Assembly (NCBI RefSeq): GCF_016107395.1
Contig: NZ_JAAIKO010000036.1
Coordinates: 24,842 to 88,841, forward strand
Length of the DNA stretch: 64,000 bases
DNA from: Streptomyces fildesensis
Lineage (GTDB): Bacteria; Actinomycetota; Actinomycetes; Streptomycetales; Streptomycetaceae
Reading direction: 5' to 3'
Position 1 is the first letter of the stretch. Each line of letters opens with the position of its first letter. Shown piece after piece: positions 1 to 7,599 of this stretch. The notes beneath the pieces are model-generated. The model saw only the letters and a program-made list of their open reading frames with translations. It did no database searches and was not told the origin of the DNA. The position numbers and the translations under genes are program-made.

Positions 1-157
1 GGGCGCGGGCGCCGGTGAGTTGCTGGTCGAGTGCGAACACCTCGGCGATCGGACCCATCTGCTGCAGAGCCTCGTCCAAGGTCAGCGACCGGACGCTGCC
101 GGGGCATCCGGCGGCGCGGACGGTCCGGAGATGGCTCCGGGCGTTGCGCGGTGCCAC
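1..157 (-). CDS. Possible N-terminal part of an unrecognised protein, cut by the window edge
   Basis: A minus-strand frame with codon use typical of high-GC coding DNA runs off the left edge. From a possible GTG at 157 it reads through a stretch ending LDEALQQMGPIAEVFALDQ. It lies just downstream of the cation efflux gene and could be co-transcribed with it. There is no clear Shine-Dalgarno sequence, the start is a guess, and I do not recognise the family. It may instead be non-coding. Confidence 0.3.
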   Translation of the reverse strand, partial: MAPRNARSHLRTVRAAGCPGSVRSLTLDEALQQMGPIAEVFALDQQLTGARA

Positions 158-183
158 CCGCGAAGACAGCCGCAACCGGGAGG

Positions 184-1215
184 TCAGTGGTCGTGGGGGA
201 CCGAGCGGTGGACGGGTCCGTGGGAGTCGTCGCAGTGCGGGTCCTCGTCACCGCCGGGCGGCGTGGTGATCTGCAACAGGTCCGAATTGTCCTCCTCGCC
301 GACGTGGTCGACCTGCAGGGTCGCGTGCTCGATGCGGTACTCGTCCTGGAGCAACTGCCGCAGCGTGCGGCGTACGGCGTGGCAGTCCTTGCCGGGCTGG
401 ACCAGCACGTGGGCGGACAGGGCGTTCTGGCCGGAGGTGATCTGCCAGACGTGCAGGTCGTGGATCTCCACGACGGTGTCCTGCGCGGCGAGGCGGTCGC
501 CGAGGGCGTCGGGGTCCACTCCGACGGGCGCGGCTTCGAGGAAGATCCGCGCCGAGTCACGGATCAGTCCGTACCCGGCCTTGAGCATCAGCGCGACGAC
601 GAGAAGGGAGGCGATGGCGTCCGCGCGCTCGAACCCGGTGGTCAGCACGATCGCTCCGGCGACCGCGGTCGCGATGAAGCCGAACAGGTCGGTGAGGATG
701 TGCTGGTAGGCGCCCTCGACGTTCAGCGAGGTGCGGTTGGCCTTGGAGATCGACCAGGTCGCGACGAGGTTGACCGCCACGCCGACCAGGGCGGTGATCA
801 GGACGAGGCCGCCGGTGACGGCGGGCGGCGAGATCAGCCGCTGGACGGCCTCGTAGGCCAGCCACACCGACAGGAGCAGCAGCGTCAAGCCGTTGGCCTG
901 TGCGGAAAGGATCTCCACGCGCTTGAGACCGTAGGTGTAGTGCCCCTTCGCCGGCCTGGCCGCCAGGCGCATCGCGACCAGTGCCAGCACGATCGAGACG
1001 ACGTCCGTGAGCATGTGCGCGGCGTCCGAGATCAGCGCGAGGGAGTTCGCGGCCACCCCGACGACAACCTCGGCGCACATGAACACGCCGATCAGCACCA
1101 GGGCGATCGTCAGCCACCGCCGGTCCGCATCCGCGGCCACCCCGTGCGAGTGCCCCGCATGACCGCCCCCACCGCCGTCGGGTCCGGCGGCGTGATCATG
1201 CCCGTGGTCACTCAC
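184..1215 (-). CDS. Cation diffusion facilitator (CDF) family metal transporter
   Basis: A 343-residue integral membrane protein expected to export Zn2+ or a similar divalent cation in exchange for protons. The N-terminus is His/Gly-rich (residues 3-24). Six hydrophobic segments follow. The metal site is visible as D64 with HMLTD (67-71) in TM2 and HILTD (172-176) in TM5, as in ZitB/CzcD-type proteins. A cytoplasmic C-terminal domain follows, ending in a His/Asp-rich tail (DDSHGPVHRSVPHDH) that could bind metal. I chose the GTG at 1215 because GGAGG lies 6-7 nt upstream and family similarity begins there; the longer in-frame ATG at 1395 adds unrelated sequence. A near-palindrome lies about 80 bp upstream. 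The metal specificity is inferred. Confidence 0.9.
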   Translation of the reverse strand: MSDHGHDHAAGPDGGGGGHAGHSHGVAADADRRWLTIALVLIGVFMCAEVVVGVAANSLALISDAAHMLTDVVSIVLALVAMRLAARPAKGHYTYGLKRVEILSAQANGLTLLLLSVWLAYEAVQRLISPPAVTGGLVLITALVGVAVNLVATWSISKANRTSLNVEGAYQHILTDLFGFIATAVAGAIVLTTGFERADAIASLLVVALMLKAGYGLIRDSARIFLEAAPVGVDPDALGDRLAAQDTVVEIHDLHVWQITSGQNALSAHVLVQPGKDCHAVRRTLRQLLQDEYRIEHATLQVDHVGEEDNSDLLQITTPPGGDEDPHCDDSHGPVHRSVPHDH

Positions 1216-1290
1216 AAGGACCTCCAAGGTGTGCGGACGGATGCGGCTGGGGTCAAGTGAACCGCAGCAACGCCGCTTCCACCAAAGGTT

Positions 1291-1307
1291 GTAATGGGGA
1301 CCGTTAC
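1291..1307. promoter_or_regulatory. Near-palindrome upstream of the CDF gene, candidate metal-regulator operator
   Basis: GTAATGG GGA CCGTTAC has 7-nt arms with one mismatch and a 3-nt spacer, about 76 bp before the GTG of the CDF transporter. Its position fits an operator. It does not match the Zur-type AT-rich box I know from Streptomyces, so the regulator is unknown. Confidence 0.35.
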
Positions 1308-1434
1308 CACTGTCACCTGCGGCGATGTGGCAGTACTCGCGGCGCACCGGCCGGCTCGACGGGTTTCGCCCGGGTGGCCGCGACGGAGCGGGCACCCGGG
1401 ACGGACCTTCGCCGTCCGTCGCCCACGTCCGTTG

Positions 1435-4400
1435 TCATTGCGCCGCCGCCTCTCCCACAGGGAGCGTGGGCAAGTGGCGTAGGTGGTCGTCAGGGTCCAG
1501 GTCGCGGCCCTGCTGGAAGGCGGTGGCGAACGCGTCCATGCCCAGGGCCTCGGTCGCGCGCGCGGTGGCGCGGGCGACGTCGCCGCGTTCGGCCGGGGGA
1601 AGCGGGGTGCCGACCGACTCCCGGAGGGCGGCGGCCGTGCCGAGCAGGCCGGCGGCGGGGGTGGATCGGCTCGCCAGTGCCTGAGCGCCGGCCAGCCCTT
1701 CGAGTGCGAGCGCGACCGCCCGGGGATCGCCTGTCCTGCGTGCCGCGGTCAAGCCCTCCAGGTGCAGTACGTACGCCTGCTGGGCGTCGCCGCGCTGCTC
1801 GGCGACGAAGCCGAGCTGCGCGAGGATCAGCGCCATTCCGGAATGCACACCCATCCTGCGGTTCCAGTCCAGCCAGGGCCGCAGGTGCTTCTCCGCCGCA
1901 TCGAGGTCGCCCTGCCGACGGGCTCCGAGGGCGAGTCCGGTCTCAGCGAACTGCTCGGCGGGTCGGTGGGACTGCTCGGCGGCCAGCCGTCGGGCCCGTT
2001 CGTGGAGCTCTGCGGCGGACCCGTACTCCGCGGTGAGCAGTGCGATCCTGCCCAATCTGGACAACCGGAACGAGACATCCGTCCACAGCTGGAGTTCCTC
2101 CGCGATGCGCACGCCGTCGCGGTGCAGACGCGCGGCCTCGTCGTAGTCGCCGGCGATCTCGGCCAGGATCCCCAGTTGTTCGGCGGACTGCAGTTGGCCC
2201 CATCGGTCGCCGAGTTCGGCGAACCGGGCCGCACTGTCGACGGCGTGCTCTCTGAGGGCTGTCAGGTCGCCCCGGTAGATGGCTTCCGTGGCGCGGGTGC
2301 TGTGCGCCGCCGCGATACCCCAGGAGTCGCCGGCGGCGTGGAACTCGGCCAGCAGTTCTGCCGTCGGAACCCCATCGGACGGAACCCCATCCGACGGAAC
2401 CCCATCCGACGGGATCTCATCGGACGGACCGGCGAAGCCGCACCGGGCGTGGGCCAGGAACCATCGCGCCCTGGGGTCGGCCGCGTCGTACTCCCCGCCG
2501 TTCGGCTGCTTCGGTTGCGCGTGGTCGCCGGCCAGCAGCTCGAACCCGGCCTGCCGCGCCAGCGCGCTGCTGCGGCCCGCGGAACCCCGGTCGAGGGCAG
2601 GGACGTCGTCACCGAGGGCGCCGCAGCCCCCGCAACCCAGTGCCAGGTCGAACGATCGCCTGGCCTCACCCATGCGGCCGCGCAGGAACCAGTACCAGGC
2701 CAGCGCGTTGACCTGCCGCACCGCCAGATCCGCATCCCCGTCGGCGCCCCCGTCCGGCCTGGACCCGGATGTGGCATCGGCCAGCGCGCTGCGCAGATTG
2801 GCGCTGTCGCTGTCGAGCCGACGCAGCCAGCGGCGCTGGTCGGGGCCGTACAGCCACGGTTCGGCGCGTTCGGCCAGCTCGGTGTAGTGGATCCGGTGCC
2901 GTCGGCGGGCGGGCCGGGTCTCACCGGCCTCGTCGAGCCGTTCAAGACTGTAGGCGGCGATCGACTCCAGCATCCGGTAGCGGGGGCCGTCCTCGCTGTT
3001 CAGCACGGTGACCAGCGAGCGGTCCACCAGCCGGGTCACGACGTCGAGGACGTCGTCGGCGGGTACGTCCTGCGCGGCGCAGACCTCTTCGGCTGCGGGC
3101 AGCGTGCATCCACCGGCGAAGACCGCCAGGCGGCTCAGAACGGAGCGCTCGGAGTTCGTCAGCAGCCCCCAGCTCCAGTCGATGACCGCGCGCAGGGTCT
3201 GGTGGCGCGCCGGTGCGTCGCGGCGCCCCGCGTTCAGCAGGCGGAAGCGGTCTCTCAGGCGCTCGGCCAGCTCGTGGACGCCCAGGGCGCGCACCCGGGC
3301 GGCCGCGAGTTCCAGCGCCAGGGGCATGCCGTCGAGACGCTCGCAGACCAGTGCCACCGCGTCGGCGTTGGCAGGGCCGAGGGCGAATCCCGGGGCGGCA
3401 GCCGCCGCCCGTGCAGCGAACAGCTGCACGGCGTCGGACTCCCGCAGCGGCTCGACCGCGTGCAGTGTCTCGCCGGAGATCGCCAGCGGCTCCCGGCTGG
3501 TGGCCAGGATGCGCAGTCCGGGAGCGTGCCGCAGCAGGGACTCGGCCAGGTCGGCGACCGGCTGGACCAGGTGTTCGCAGTTGTCCAGGACGAGCAGGAG
3601 GCGTCGGGTGCCGAGCGCGTGGGCGAGCCGGTCTTCGGTCCGCGAGGACGGCGGGTCACCGGCGGCGTGATCGCGGATGCCCAGCACGTCGGCCACGGCA
3701 GTGGCCACGTCGGCGGTACCTCCGGTCCGTACGGTCTCGGCCGCGAGTTCGATCAGCCAGGTCCCGTCGGGAAAGGCGTCGCGGGCCGCTTCAGCGGCCG
3801 CCAGTGCGAGCCGGGTCTTGCCGACGCCACCGGGCCCGGTCAGGGTGACCAGGCGACCCGAGGCGAGCAACCCGCGCACCTGGACGACATCCTGGCCTCG
3901 TCCGATCAGGTCGGTCGATGCGGCTGGCAGGTTGGTGCGGGGCGCAGCGTCGGCGACGTCCGGGCCGGGCATCCGAGCCGCGTGGACGGAGGGGGCAGTA
4001 GGAGTCGGGTCGGGCACCAGGTCCGGGTCCTGCCGCAGGATCGCCCCGTGGAGGGCGACCAACTCGGGGCCGGGATCGAGCCCCAGCTCATCGGCCAGGT
4101 GTTCCGTCAACTCGCGATAGCTCTCCAGTGCCTCGGCCTGCCGGCCCGAGCGGTACAGCGACTGCATGTGGACGGCCCGCAGCCTGTCCCGTAGCGGATG
4201 CTCACGGACGAGGTCGCCCAACTCATCGGCCAGCGAACGGTGTTCGCCGAGCTCCAGGCGTATCCCGGCCAGCTCCTCCACCGCCGTCAGCCGTTGCTCG
4301 TCCAGCCTGATGGCGGCCGGCTGCGCGAAGGCGTGGTCGCGGAACTCCGCGAACGCCGGCCCGCGCCACAGCGCCAGAGCCTCCCGCAGCAGCGGCACCC

Positions 4401-4590
4401 GGCCGTGCGCGTCCGGCATCCGGCGGGCCTGCAGCGTGAGCGCGGCGAACCGACCGGAATCCAGCGCGCCGTCCGGTATCTGCAGCAGGTAGCCGGCCGG
4501 CCGGTGGACGACCAGCTCCCGGCCGCCGGGCTCGGCGAGCTCCAGCGCGCGCCGCAGTTGCGAGACCGACTTCGGGTACGACGCCGCCAT
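1435..4590 (-). CDS. BTAD/NB-ARC (AfsR/SARP-like) regulator lacking its DNA-binding domain
   Basis: An open frame of 1051 residues. It contains a bacterial transcriptional activation domain (BTAD, about 30-185), an NB-ARC-type ATPase with P-loop GPGGVGKT (252-259) and Walker B-like LLLVLDNCEH (about 340), and a long TPR-like C-terminal half. Intact relatives begin with an OmpR-type winged helix of about 80-90 residues; here the sequence enters the conserved SQLRRALE motif at residue 10. The first nine residues (MAASYPKSV) are largely encoded by the antisense of the adjoining MDR gene, and the ATG has no Shine-Dalgarno sequence. I infer a 5' truncation by deletion and probable loss of DNA binding. 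Relatives activate secondary metabolism; any remaining function is unknown. Confidence 0.75.
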   Translation of the reverse strand: MAASYPKSVSQLRRALELAEPGGRELVVHRPAGYLLQIPDGALDSGRFAALTLQARRMPDAHGRVPLLREALALWRGPAFAEFRDHAFAQPAAIRLDEQRLTAVEELAGIRLELGEHRSLADELGDLVREHPLRDRLRAVHMQSLYRSGRQAEALESYRELTEHLADELGLDPGPELVALHGAILRQDPDLVPDPTPTAPSVHAARMPGPDVADAAPRTNLPAASTDLIGRGQDVVQVRGLLASGRLVTLTGPGGVGKTRLALAAAEAARDAFPDGTWLIELAAETVRTGGTADVATAVADVLGIRDHAAGDPPSSRTEDRLAHALGTRRLLLVLDNCEHLVQPVADLAESLLRHAPGLRILATSREPLAISGETLHAVEPLRESDAVQLFAARAAAAAPGFALGPANADAVALVCERLDGMPLALELAAARVRALGVHELAERLRDRFRLLNAGRRDAPARHQTLRAVIDWSWGLLTNSERSVLSRLAVFAGGCTLPAAEEVCAAQDVPADDVLDVVTRLVDRSLVTVLNSEDGPRYRMLESIAAYSLERLDEAGETRPARRRHRIHYTELAERAEPWLYGPDQRRWLRRLDSDSANLRSALADATSGSRPDGGADGDADLAVRQVNALAWYWFLRGRMGEARRSFDLALGCGGCGALGDDVPALDRGSAGRSSALARQAGFELLAGDHAQPKQPNGGEYDAADPRARWFLAHARCGFAGPSDEIPSDGVPSDGVPSDGVPTAELLAEFHAAGDSWGIAAAHSTRATEAIYRGDLTALREHAVDSAARFAELGDRWGQLQSAEQLGILAEIAGDYDEAARLHRDGVRIAEELQLWTDVSFRLSRLGRIALLTAEYGSAAELHERARRLAAEQSHRPAEQFAETGLALGARRQGDLDAAEKHLRPWLDWNRRMGVHSGMALILAQLGFVAEQRGDAQQAYVLHLEGLTAARRTGDPRAVALALEGLAGAQALASRSTPAAGLLGTAAALRESVGTPLPPAERGDVARATARATEALGMDAFATAFQQGRDLDPDDHLRHLPTLPVGEAAAQ
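2362..2427. repeat. 15-bp in-frame tandem repeat inside the BTAD/NB-ARC gene
   Basis: About 4.4 copies of a 15-bp unit (consensus CGACGGAACCCCATC) encode PSDEI/PSDGV repeats on the minus strand in the linker before the TPR-like part. Because the unit is a multiple of three, copy-number change alters linker length but not frame. Confidence 0.8.
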
Positions 4591-5008
4591 CGACTACCGC
4601 GCGGGCTCGCTGGAGGAACAACTCGCCCAGGCCGCCCCGGAAGGGATCGACGTCTACCTCGACAGTGTCGGCGGTGACCACCTGCGGGCAGCCATCGGCG
4701 CGATGCGCACCGGCGGCCGGATCGCCCTGGTCGGCGCGATCAGCCAGTACAACGCCACCATGCCGGCCGCCGGTCCCGACAATCTGTTCCAGGCGGCAGC
4801 CAAGGAGCTGACCCTGCGCGGCATGCTGGTCAGCAGCTACTTCGACCTCTTCCCCGAGTGGATCGGGCGCGCCGCGGGGTGGCTGGCCGACGGCACCCTG
4901 CGCACCGAGGAGACCGTGTTCGAGGGCATCGACCAGGCCCCGGCCGCCTTCCTCGGCATGATGCGCGGCGCCAACACCGGCAAGATGCTCGTCCGGCTGG
5001 ACGGCTGA
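4571..5008 (+). pseudogene. 3' half of an MDR-family NADP-dependent oxidoreductase (CurA/YfmJ type)
   Basis: About 145 residues match the C-terminal half of medium-chain NAD(P)H-dependent alkenal/one oxidoreductases: FGYDAAIDYRAG, then the IDVYLDSVGG motif, GRIALVGAISQYN and the closing GANTGKMLVRL. The N-terminal catalytic domain and the nucleotide-binding GxGxxG are missing. Upstream, at about 4566, the sequence becomes the head of the oppositely oriented BTAD regulator. There is no start codon with a ribosome site before the first internal ATG at 4703. I infer that one deletion removed both gene heads and the promoter region between them. It ends 5 nt before the quinone reductase gene. Confidence 0.8.
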
Positions 5009-5013
5009 CGGCC

Positions 5014-5625
5014 ATGACACAACACGCCCTGCTGGTGCTCGCCCACCCGCGCAGTGACTCCCTCACCGCGCAGATCGCCCACCGCACCCGCGAACGCCTG
5101 ATCGCCGACGGATACACCGTCGACCTGCTCGACCTGTACGCCGAGGGCTTCGATCCCCGCACCGGCCCTGAGGACGAGCCGGACTGGGCAGACCGTGACA
5201 AGCACTACTCCCCCGAGGTCCGGGCCCACATGGCACGGATCGACACCGCCGACGTCATCGTCGTGGTCTTCCCGCTCTGGTGGTTCGCCCTCCCCGCCAT
5301 TCTCAAGGGCTGGATCGACCGGGTGTGGAACTACGGCTTCGCGTACGGCCGCAGCCGTCCTCGTCTGGGCGCCAAAAGAATGCTCTGGATCGGGCTCTCC
5401 AGCTACCCGCGCGAACAGTTCACGGAGCGCGGCTGGGACTCCGTCATCGACCGCCAACCCCGGTTGGGCATATCCGAGTTCTGCGGCATCAAGGACGCCA
5501 CGGTGGAGTTCGTCCACGACTCCCTGAGCGCCGGCCCCCTCGCGCTCACCGCGGCCGACGCCGCCCTCACCGCCTTCCTCGGCGCGCCTGCCCATGCTGT
5601 CGAACCTGTCGCACCTGTTCAATGA
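5014..5625 (+). CDS. NAD(P)H:quinone oxidoreductase, flavodoxin-like fold
   Basis: A 203-residue flavodoxin_2-type protein of the MdaB/KefF/NQO family. It carries the N-terminal phosphate-binding LAHPRSDS, then FPLWWFALPAILKGWIDRV, the family signature around the FMN and dimer interface. It should reduce quinones or other electrophiles with NAD(P)H and bound FAD or FMN in the cytoplasm. I chose the ATG at 5014 because homology starts at the next residues; an upstream in-frame ATG at 4858 overlaps the MDR remnant. It follows that remnant by 5 nt, so it once sat in the same operon and its present promoter is unclear. A RidA gene follows after 86 bp. Confidence 0.88.
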   Translation: MTQHALLVLAHPRSDSLTAQIAHRTRERLIADGYTVDLLDLYAEGFDPRTGPEDEPDWADRDKHYSPEVRAHMARIDTADVIVVVFPLWWFALPAILKGWIDRVWNYGFAYGRSRPRLGAKRMLWIGLSSYPREQFTERGWDSVIDRQPRLGISEFCGIKDATVEFVHDSLSAGPLALTAADAALTAFLGAPAHAVEPVAPVQ

Positions 5626-5711
5626 CCGTGCGGGCGACGCCAGGACACCTGACGACACGTACCACCACCGCGGCACCGCCGCACAACCCACAATCGAAGG
5701 AGCCACCACAC

Positions 5712-6131
5712 ATGAGCGACAACCGCACCCTCACCAACCCTGCCGGACTGCACGATCCCACCCCGTTCGGATACAGCCATGCCGCCTCCGCACCCGGCGA
5801 GTCGGTGTTCATCGGCGGTCAGTACGCCTCCGACGAAAGCGGCCAGGTCGTTCCCGGCGACTTCGCCGCCCAGGTCGAACGCTCCGTCGCCAACCTGCGC
5901 ATCGCGCTCGCCGGCGTCGGTCTCGGCCTGGAACATGTCGTACGACTCGGCTCGTACATCGTCGACCACGACCTGGAGAAGCTGGAGATCCTCGGCAAGG
6001 CGCTGCACGGCGCCTGGGCCGACCGGCTGCCCGCCCAGACACTCGTCGGGGTCGCCGCGCTCGCGCTGCCCGGGATGCTCTTCGAGATCGACGCGGTCGC
6101 GGTCCGCCCGATCGAGAAGACCGACGCCTGA
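5712..6131 (+). CDS. RidA/YjgF/UK114 family protein
   Basis: A 139-residue protein of the RidA superfamily, whose archetypes deaminate reactive enamine/imine intermediates. Visible features are FGYSHAASAPGESVFIGGQYASD near the N-terminus, VANLRIALAGVGLGLEHVVR in the middle and PAQTLVGVAALALPGMLFEIDAVA at the end. The Arg that in canonical RidA precedes the catalytic region is replaced here, so it may belong to a divergent Rid subgroup with another substrate. The ATG at 5712 is preceded by GAAGGAG. It lies 86 bp after the quinone reductase on the same strand. Confidence 0.88.
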   Translation: MSDNRTLTNPAGLHDPTPFGYSHAASAPGESVFIGGQYASDESGQVVPGDFAAQVERSVANLRIALAGVGLGLEHVVRLGSYIVDHDLEKLEILGKALHGAWADRLPAQTLVGVAALALPGMLFEIDAVAVRPIEKTDA

Positions 6132-6161
6132 TCCGGGACGGGATCCTGATGGACGGGCACG

Positions 6162-6566
6162 TCAGTCGGTGACGACCGCCGTGTTCTGGCCGACGGTCAG
6201 CAGCCAGCGGCCGTCGGCCTGCCGGGAGACGACGTACAGCGGAGCGCCCTCGCTCTCCTCCCCCGCGGCCAGGTAACGCTGACGGACCTTGACCGCCGCG
6301 ACATCGGGGCGGATGAAGAACACGTGGATCACCTCGTAGGTGACCTTGCCGTCCCAGTTCGCCGCAGGGAGCACCTCGCGGGTGAACTCCGAGATCGCGT
6401 CGAGTCCGATGAGGACCTTGCCGTGGGCCGTCGTCCATACCGCGTCCGGGTGGAAGAGGCCGAGGAACTCCTCGGGGTCCTTGTTCCGCTGGGAGCGCTC
6501 GACGGTGGCGACGAGTTCGGTGATTGCTTCGATGGCTGCCGCGTGGGCCGTGGATTCCGTGGTCAT
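6162..6566 (-). CDS. SnoaL-like / SgcJ-type nuclear transport factor 2 fold protein
   Basis: About 134 residues with the NTF2-like cone fold: an N-terminal helix, LGLFHPDAVWTTAHGKVLIGLDAI, then a C-terminal sheet ending DGRWLLTVGQNTAVV. The family includes small hydrolases, isomerases and proteins of unknown role; the reaction here cannot be read from sequence. Two ATGs are possible (6575 and 6566). I prefer 6566 because a -35/-10 pair ends 10 nt before it, implying a nearly leaderless mRNA. It converges with the RidA gene. Confidence 0.75.
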   Translation of the reverse strand: MTTESTAHAAAIEAITELVATVERSQRNKDPEEFLGLFHPDAVWTTAHGKVLIGLDAISEFTREVLPAANWDGKVTYEVIHVFFIRPDVAAVKVRQRYLAAGEESEGAPLYVVSRQADGRWLLTVGQNTAVVTD

Positions 6567-6576
6567 GTGGATCATC

Positions 6577-6604
6577 GTTGTACTTCAAGTGGGGTTCAAG
6601 TCAA
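6577..6604 (-). promoter_or_regulatory. Candidate promoter of the SnoaL-like gene with repeated TTGAA elements
   Basis: On the minus strand TTGACT, a 16-nt spacer and TACAAC precede the ATG. The spacer contains CTTGAACCCCACTTGAAG, a direct repeat of ACTTGAA that could bind a regulator. The -10 lacks the final T, so this is tentative. Confidence 0.4.
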
Positions 6605-6733
6605 GCGGGTGATCGCATCGCAATGCGAGCACCGGACGGCATGGGCAGGTCTTCGAACCGCCCAGCGCACTCGCCGCGTTCCGCCCGCTCAATGGCCGCC
6701 GTTGTTCGAATCCGGCCGGAGCTGTGGCAAGAT

Positions 6734-6751
6734 TGTTGTCTTACGACAACA
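6734..6751. promoter_or_regulatory. 18-bp perfect palindrome upstream of the STAS gene
   Basis: TGTTGTC TTAC GACAACA has 7-bp perfect arms and a 4-nt centre. It ends 17 bp before the GTG of the STAS gene, so it would sit at or just after the transcription start. The binding protein is unknown. Confidence 0.5.
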
Positions 6752-6768
6752 GATCACTTGGAGCGACC

Positions 6769-7155
6769 GTGGAATCCATGTTCGCCCCCGTTCCACGGGG
6801 CGCCCGCCTGACGGTTTCCCTCACCCTGGGCGAACCCAGTGTCGTCACGGTCGCCGGAGAAGTCGACCTCGACGGGGTCGGTCCCGTGCGGGACGCGGTG
6901 GATCGCGCCCTGGACCATCACCCGCATCTGGTCTTCGACCTGGCCGGCGTGAGCTTCGGCGACTCCACCTTCCTCAGCACCCTTCTGCAGGCCCGCCTCC
7001 ACGCGCTGGAGCGCTCCGGGAGCGTGATCCTGCTGGCTCCCAGCACCCCGGTTCTGCGTGTCCTGACCATCACCGGCGCCCTGGAGTTGTTCCCGGTCAT
7101 GAACCAGGAAGAACGCCGACAGGCGGAACCCCGCCGGGACCTCGGCGTCAGCTAG
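6769..7155 (+). CDS. STAS-domain anti-sigma factor antagonist
   Basis: A 128-residue single-domain protein of the SpoIIAA/RsbV type. It should bind a serine-kinase anti-sigma factor and free a stress sigma factor, with control by phosphorylation. The core GEVDLDGVGPVRDAV and the VSFGDSTFLSTLL segment (about 61-73) are visible; Ser66 is in the position of the usual phosphoserine in D-S-S/T-G-L, although the following Gly is Phe. I chose GTG 6769 because TTGGAG is 5-6 nt upstream; the next ATG at 6778 is 14 nt from that site. Its 3' end overlaps the convergent HxlR gene by 8 bp. No partner kinase is in the window. Confidence 0.82.
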   Translation: MESMFAPVPRGARLTVSLTLGEPSVVTVAGEVDLDGVGPVRDAVDRALDHHPHLVFDLAGVSFGDSTFLSTLLQARLHALERSGSVILLAPSTPVLRVLTITGALELFPVMNQEERRQAEPRRDLGVS

Positions 7156-7531
7156 CCGGGTGCGCTTGTCGCCGCGCGTGTTCGATCTCGTTGATGTGAT
7201 TCTCCGTCCACTCGCGGAGCGCACTGATGGGCTCGGCCAGGCTGCGGCCGAGCGATGTGAGGTCGTAGTCGACCCGGGGCGGGATGGTGGGATGGATCGT
7301 GCGGGTGACGAACCCGTCGGCCTCGAGACTGCGCAGGGTTTGGGTCAGCATCTTCTGCGAGACGCCCTCGATGCGTCGACTCAGGTCGGTGTGTCGCATG
7401 GTGCCCCCAATGAGGGCGTCCACGACCAGGATCGTCCACTTGCCTGCGATGTGGTCGAGCACCTGGCGGGTCGGGCACTTCGCCGAGAAGGCGTCGGCCG
7501 GCAGTCCTGAGGACTCCACGATGGTCTTCAT
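7148..7531 (-). CDS. HxlR-family winged-helix regulator
   Basis: A 127-residue HxlR/MarR-like regulator. The conserved pattern is clear: CPTRQVLDHIAGKWTILVV, then RHTDLSRRIEGVSQKMLTQTLRSLEADGFVTR, and Y-D-L-T-x-L-G-R-S-L at the wing. Family members sense aldehydes, quinones or redox state, often through the N-terminal Cys (here C19 of this start). I place the start at ATG 7531: TACTCT ends 6 nt before it, giving a leaderless transcript, while an in-frame GTG at 7549 lies inside the operator. It is divergent from a nitroreductase, with an 18-bp palindrome between them, so it probably represses itself and the nitroreductase. Confidence 0.87.
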   Translation of the reverse strand: MKTIVESSGLPADAFSAKCPTRQVLDHIAGKWTILVVDALIGGTMRHTDLSRRIEGVSQKMLTQTLRSLEADGFVTRTIHPTIPPRVDYDLTSLGRSLAEPISALREWTENHINEIEHARRQAHPAS

Positions 7532-7543
7532 GAAGGGAGAGTA

Positions 7544-7561
7544 GGGCACTAATTAGTGCCC
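7544..7561. promoter_or_regulatory. 18-bp perfect palindromic operator between HxlR and nitroreductase genes
   Basis: GGGCACTAATTAGTGCCC is a perfect palindrome. It occupies the -10/-35 spacer of the inferred leaderless HxlR promoter (-10 TACTCT on the minus strand) and lies about 40 bp from the nitroreductase start. Site and layout match HxlR autoregulation; binding is inferred. Confidence 0.75.
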
Positions 7562-7569
7562 TCTTCCCG

Positions 7570-7588
7570 TTGGAGAGCCGCTCTCCAA
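7570..7588. promoter_or_regulatory. Perfect inverted repeat in the nitroreductase leader
   Basis: TTGGAGAG CCG CTCTCCAA has 8-bp perfect arms. It sits 11 bp upstream of the nitroreductase ATG and differs in sequence from the neighbouring HxlR operator. It may be a second operator, or a hairpin in the mRNA that would mask the GGAGAG ribosome site. Confidence 0.5.
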
Positions 7589-7599
7589 TAGTGACTCAC

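Noticed and set aside
1483..4194. A 903-codon plus-strand frame opposite the BTAD/NB-ARC gene
   Set aside because: It is a codon-bias shadow: Gly/Gln/Arg/Val-rich with no domain, while the minus strand encodes clear BTAD and NB-ARC motifs.
5712..6131. RidA gene as part of a purine or isoleucine operon
   Set aside because: The neighbours are a quinone reductase and a SnoaL-like protein, so no such pathway is supported.
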